A stretch of DNA of 56,895 nucleotides, from contig NZ_BCVG01000017.1 in the NCBI RefSeq assembly GCF_001591625.1, positions 1 to 56,895 of the forward strand, in the 5' to 3' direction. Of this stretch, positions 54,776 to 56,895 are shown one piece after another. Position numbers and translations under genes: made by a program. The stretch's first letter is position 1. Every line of letters begins with the position of its first letter. The notes below the pieces were generated by a model. It searched no databases. It saw nothing but the letters and a program-made list of their open reading frames with translations, and was not told the DNA's origin. Source of the stretch: Metabacillus fastidiosus NBRC 101226. GTDB taxonomy: Bacteria > Bacillota > Bacilli > Bacillales > Bacillaceae.

Positions 54776-55648
54776 TCATTTCGGTTTCTCCTTATAATTC
54801 CTAATTCTTTGCAATAATTCTTCCCGTTCCCTCTCAAATTGTTCCGTACTCATTTGCTGAGACGGCTTCGTTTCCTTTACTTCAGCTTCACCTTCTTTTA
54901 ACCAATCAGGCATCAGTTCTTTCCGAATCTTATTCCCTTTTCTATTATGTGATTGTCTTTTCCGAAAAGCCATTTGTGCTGCACGAACCTCTTTTACTGT
55001 TTTTATTTTTTTCACAGACCAGTCTTTAAGAACTGCTGAGACATATCTCCAGTTTCTGCTGTTATTCTCAACCGCAGTTTTCATCGCTTCGATGACGAGT
55101 TCTTCTGATAAATCCCTTATCCAATTATGTATACTTTCAGCAATGTACGGACTGATCGTTCCAAATCCGTTTTGTTCAAAAAAATGATAAACAGCTGATG
55201 TGGCTTCTTCTTTTTTATTATCTGAAGTAATCTCTGTAGTACTCTCTGGTATTGTTGTGCTCAAACTTGGCTCTTCGACAGCTAACTTTGAACACCTCGA
55301 CTGCTCATTTTGAGCACATGGACTGCTCATATCGTCCAATGCTTCATAATTGATGCGGTACCATTTTGTTTTATCCATTTTCATTTTATTGAAATTTCCA
55401 GTGACAATAATGCCGAGCTTTTCCATCTTTATAATAAGCCTGCGGATCGTCGCTTTACTCCACCATGGAAACTGCTCCGCCCATTTATCATACGTATTAT
55501 ACATCCATTTATAGCCCTCATATGTATGGTCACTGATCTGTAGCCAGTAATGAATCTGCTGTAAAATAATACTTTCGTTTAGCCCTAGTTTTTTAGCGAG
55601 CGAAGGAATAATAAGCAAAGGTTTTTGATCAAGCAGCAGTTTAGACAT
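54776..55648 (-). CDS. DnaD-domain / phage-type replication protein
   Basis: 290 residues. N-terminal winged helix about 1-105: LGLNESIILQQIHYWLQISD, YNTYDKWAEQFPWWSKATIR, LIIKMEKLGIIVTGNFNKMK. Polar linker 106-148, then a DnaD/DnaB_2-type domain about 150-215 (YHFFEQNGFGTISPYIAESI, AVENNSRNWRYVSAVLKDW). Basic tail with MPDWLKEGE. Similar proteins are encoded by prophages or stand alone in Bacillus. No other phage genes nearby. Confidence 0.85.
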   Translation of the reverse strand: MSKLLLDQKPLLIIPSLAKKLGLNESIILQQIHYWLQISDHTYEGYKWMYNTYDKWAEQFPWWSKATIRRLIIKMEKLGIIVTGNFNKMKMDKTKWYRINYEALDDMSSPCAQNEQSRCSKLAVEEPSLSTTIPESTTEITSDNKKEEATSAVYHFFEQNGFGTISPYIAESIHNWIRDLSEELVIEAMKTAVENNSRNWRYVSAVLKDWSVKKIKTVKEVRAAQMAFRKRQSHNRKGNKIRKELMPDWLKEGEAEVKETKPSQQMSTEQFEREREELLQRIRNYKEKPK

Positions 55649-55820
55649 CTTTTCTCTCCTCTCTTTCTTATCACTCCCGTCTATCTTAATGATCTCTCTT
55701 AAAGAAGCAATTGTGCTTTCACATCCATATCTCCTGATAACAGCCTGATAACATGCAATTTCATTGATTTTTTTGTGTTATTTCACTGTTAACAAGTGTG
55801 ATAGACACTTTTAAACAGAA

Positions 55821-55858
55821 AAACCTTGAAAAGCATGTGCGCGCTAATCAAGGTTTTC
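55821..55858 (-). terminator. Terminator of the SUKH gene
   Basis: AAAACCTTGA / TCAAGGTTTT, inner CATGTGCGCGC palindrome; same outer stem as at 38.6 kb. Confidence 0.8.
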
Positions 55859-55920
55859 TTATACTCATTAGAATATTTATCACAGTCTCGACAATTCTAC
55901 TTATTCTTTTAACTTGTTTC

Positions 55921-56427
55921 TCAATACTCCAAGATTATGCCGTTTTTAAAGAATTCAGCTAACGAATCAGCCACTTTCACTTTTCCATATTCTAAAATAT
56001 CATCCGGATTATCTCCTGCATCGTGATATATTTGAAAGACCGGCGGGTTGTCACAATCGAAATTAATAAAATAAGGATCTCCGGAACCTGTTGGATCTCC
56101 TCCTATACACACATAGCCTCTTTCTAAAATCGGCATACCGGGATATGCTTCAAATGACTCATCTATCATATGGTCCGACTTATATATATCTACATATGCT
56201 ATCCCATCATAATCATCTTCCGGCTCATATGCCTGCCATCCTATTTCCATATGGATGAATGGAAGCTCAGAAATTAATTTATAGTACCAGTTTGGAATTT
56301 TTTCTTCAAACTTATCATCTAATAGTTCGATTTCTTCTTTTGTTGCAGTTCTTCCTAAATATTTATTATCTAACTTTTTCACTTTTTCAATAAAGTTATA
56401 AGCTTCTTGAAAAATAATATCTGCCAT
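55921..56427 (-). CDS. SUKH (SMI1/KNR4) immunity protein
   Basis: 168 residues. KEEIELLDDKFEEKIPNWYY (about 30-50), AYEPEDDYDGIAYVDIYKSD, RGYVCIGGDPTGSGDPYFIN (about 103-122), DSLAEFFKNG. Complete SMI1/KNR4 pattern. 34 bp after the next gene upstream, so part of one immunity operon entering from the right edge. Confidence 0.9.
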   Translation of the reverse strand: MADIIFQEAYNFIEKVKKLDNKYLGRTATKEEIELLDDKFEEKIPNWYYKLISELPFIHMEIGWQAYEPEDDYDGIAYVDIYKSDHMIDESFEAYPGMPILERGYVCIGGDPTGSGDPYFINFDCDNPPVFQIYHDAGDNPDDILEYGKVKVADSLAEFFKNGIILEY

Positions 56428-56461
56428 ATTATCACCTCAAAATCAATCTATACTATGCACG

Positions 56462-56875
56462 TCATGTATACTCAAAGCAAATAACCGCTTTTCTTAGCTC
56501 TTTATTGAAAAATAAGTAGATGCGGTCCGCACCAAAGGCTTGAAAATAATAGCCTGTCAAATACCCGATGTATGTAAATGTCTCCCCGTTCGAATCCTTA
56601 GGAATATGAAAAAGATTAGTATATTCGAATACTCCTTCCATCGAATCATTATAGTCTTCTAATAATTCCTGTCCATCCTCTGTCAGGAAGCCTATGTCAT
56701 CAAGAATACCGTTTACTTCAGGATAACCAAGCCCCCAGCCGCTTTCCTGCTTTTCTTTAAAATTCCGTTCCAGCTCTTCCACTGAGTTTAAGTCATCACC
56801 AAAACTGGAATACGGAAAAATATAATTATTACGCAGGAAAAATTCTTTTCGGATGTTATAATCTTTTTCGTTCAA
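56462..56875 (-). CDS. Hypothetical immunity-type protein, start uncertain at window edge
   Basis: 137 residues from TTG 56875; the frame is open to the right edge (DRSFTVLNEKDYN), so the true start may be beyond. FPYSSFGDDLNSVEELERNF, GYPEVNGILDDIGFLTEDGQ, FHIPKDSNGETFTYIGYLTG. Same operon as the SUKH gene; family not recognised. Confidence 0.55.
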   Translation of the reverse strand: MNEKDYNIRKEFFLRNNYIFPYSSFGDDLNSVEELERNFKEKQESGWGLGYPEVNGILDDIGFLTEDGQELLEDYNDSMEGVFEYTNLFHIPKDSNGETFTYIGYLTGYYFQAFGADRIYLFFNKELRKAVICFEYT

Positions 56876-56895
56876 TACAGTGAAACTTCTATCAG

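Noticed and set aside
54776-55648. Prophage indicated by the DnaD-like gene
   Set aside because: No integrase, capsid, tail or lysis genes around it; a single DnaD-like gene is not enough.

Overview
The window looks like chromosomal DNA of a low-GC, endospore-forming Bacillaceae. It carries a Bacillus-type SOS and sporulation neighbourhood (lexA, divergent yneA-yneB, ynzC, sirA, yneF, ccdA, yneI, ccdC and a DUF2621 gene), a CotD-type spore coat gene behind a SigK-like promoter, T-box control of proBA, and strong AGGAGG ribosome binding sites with many TTG starts. Compared with the B. subtilis order, tkt is missing between ynzC and sirA, and glnA has no glnR beside it.

Layout. Positions 1-19,700 are mostly housekeeping: a methyl-accepting chemotaxis protein cut by the left edge, glnA with a changed feedback site, T-box-controlled proBA, the ccd/yne/lexA block, a LysR/EamA transporter pair, a secreted repeat protein broken by a one-base frameshift in a poly-T tract, DUF3189, a nucleotidyltransferase and cotD. 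From about 20 kb the window becomes accessory. 20.0-25.0 kb has a SUKH immunity gene beside a toxin remnant, DUF5713, an aldo/keto reductase with a LysR regulator, and a membrane protein whose start is not a standard codon. 25.0-31.4 kb is a run of single-gene units, all on the minus strand; most end in the same interspersed repeat, which contains the terminator. 31.6-33.9 kb is a TetR/DHA2 drug-efflux pair.

34.2-41.5 kb is a poly-immunity array of a polymorphic toxin system. It has an orphan HNH (WHH-like) toxin tip next to its SUKH immunity gene, then TPR, ankyrin-SUFU, Imm30-like, HEAT-like, Imm33 (DUF2185), ankyrin and several SUKH genes, mixed with broken SUKH copies. No secreted full-length toxin is present. 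Related single immunity genes lie at 20.5, 50.8-52.6 and 55.9-56.9 kb.

41.8-49.2 kb holds two TetR regulators with similar DNA-binding helices and shared GTTGTTTA-type operators. They flank an MFS exporter, an alpha/beta hydrolase-SDR pair, a YhgE/Pip-like membrane protein, a broken RibD-like reductase and an MFS tail fragment. 53.4-54.8 kb carries the two RNA highlights: an unidentified RNA of about 190 nt whose two ends make a tRNA-like acceptor/D-arm/T-arm body around a large insertion, and a c-di-GMP-I (GEMM) riboswitch upstream of a 62-residue zinc-ribbon-like protein. The window closes with a DnaD-like protein and two further immunity-type genes.

All family names come from reading the translated sequences and recalled family motifs; no database search was run.
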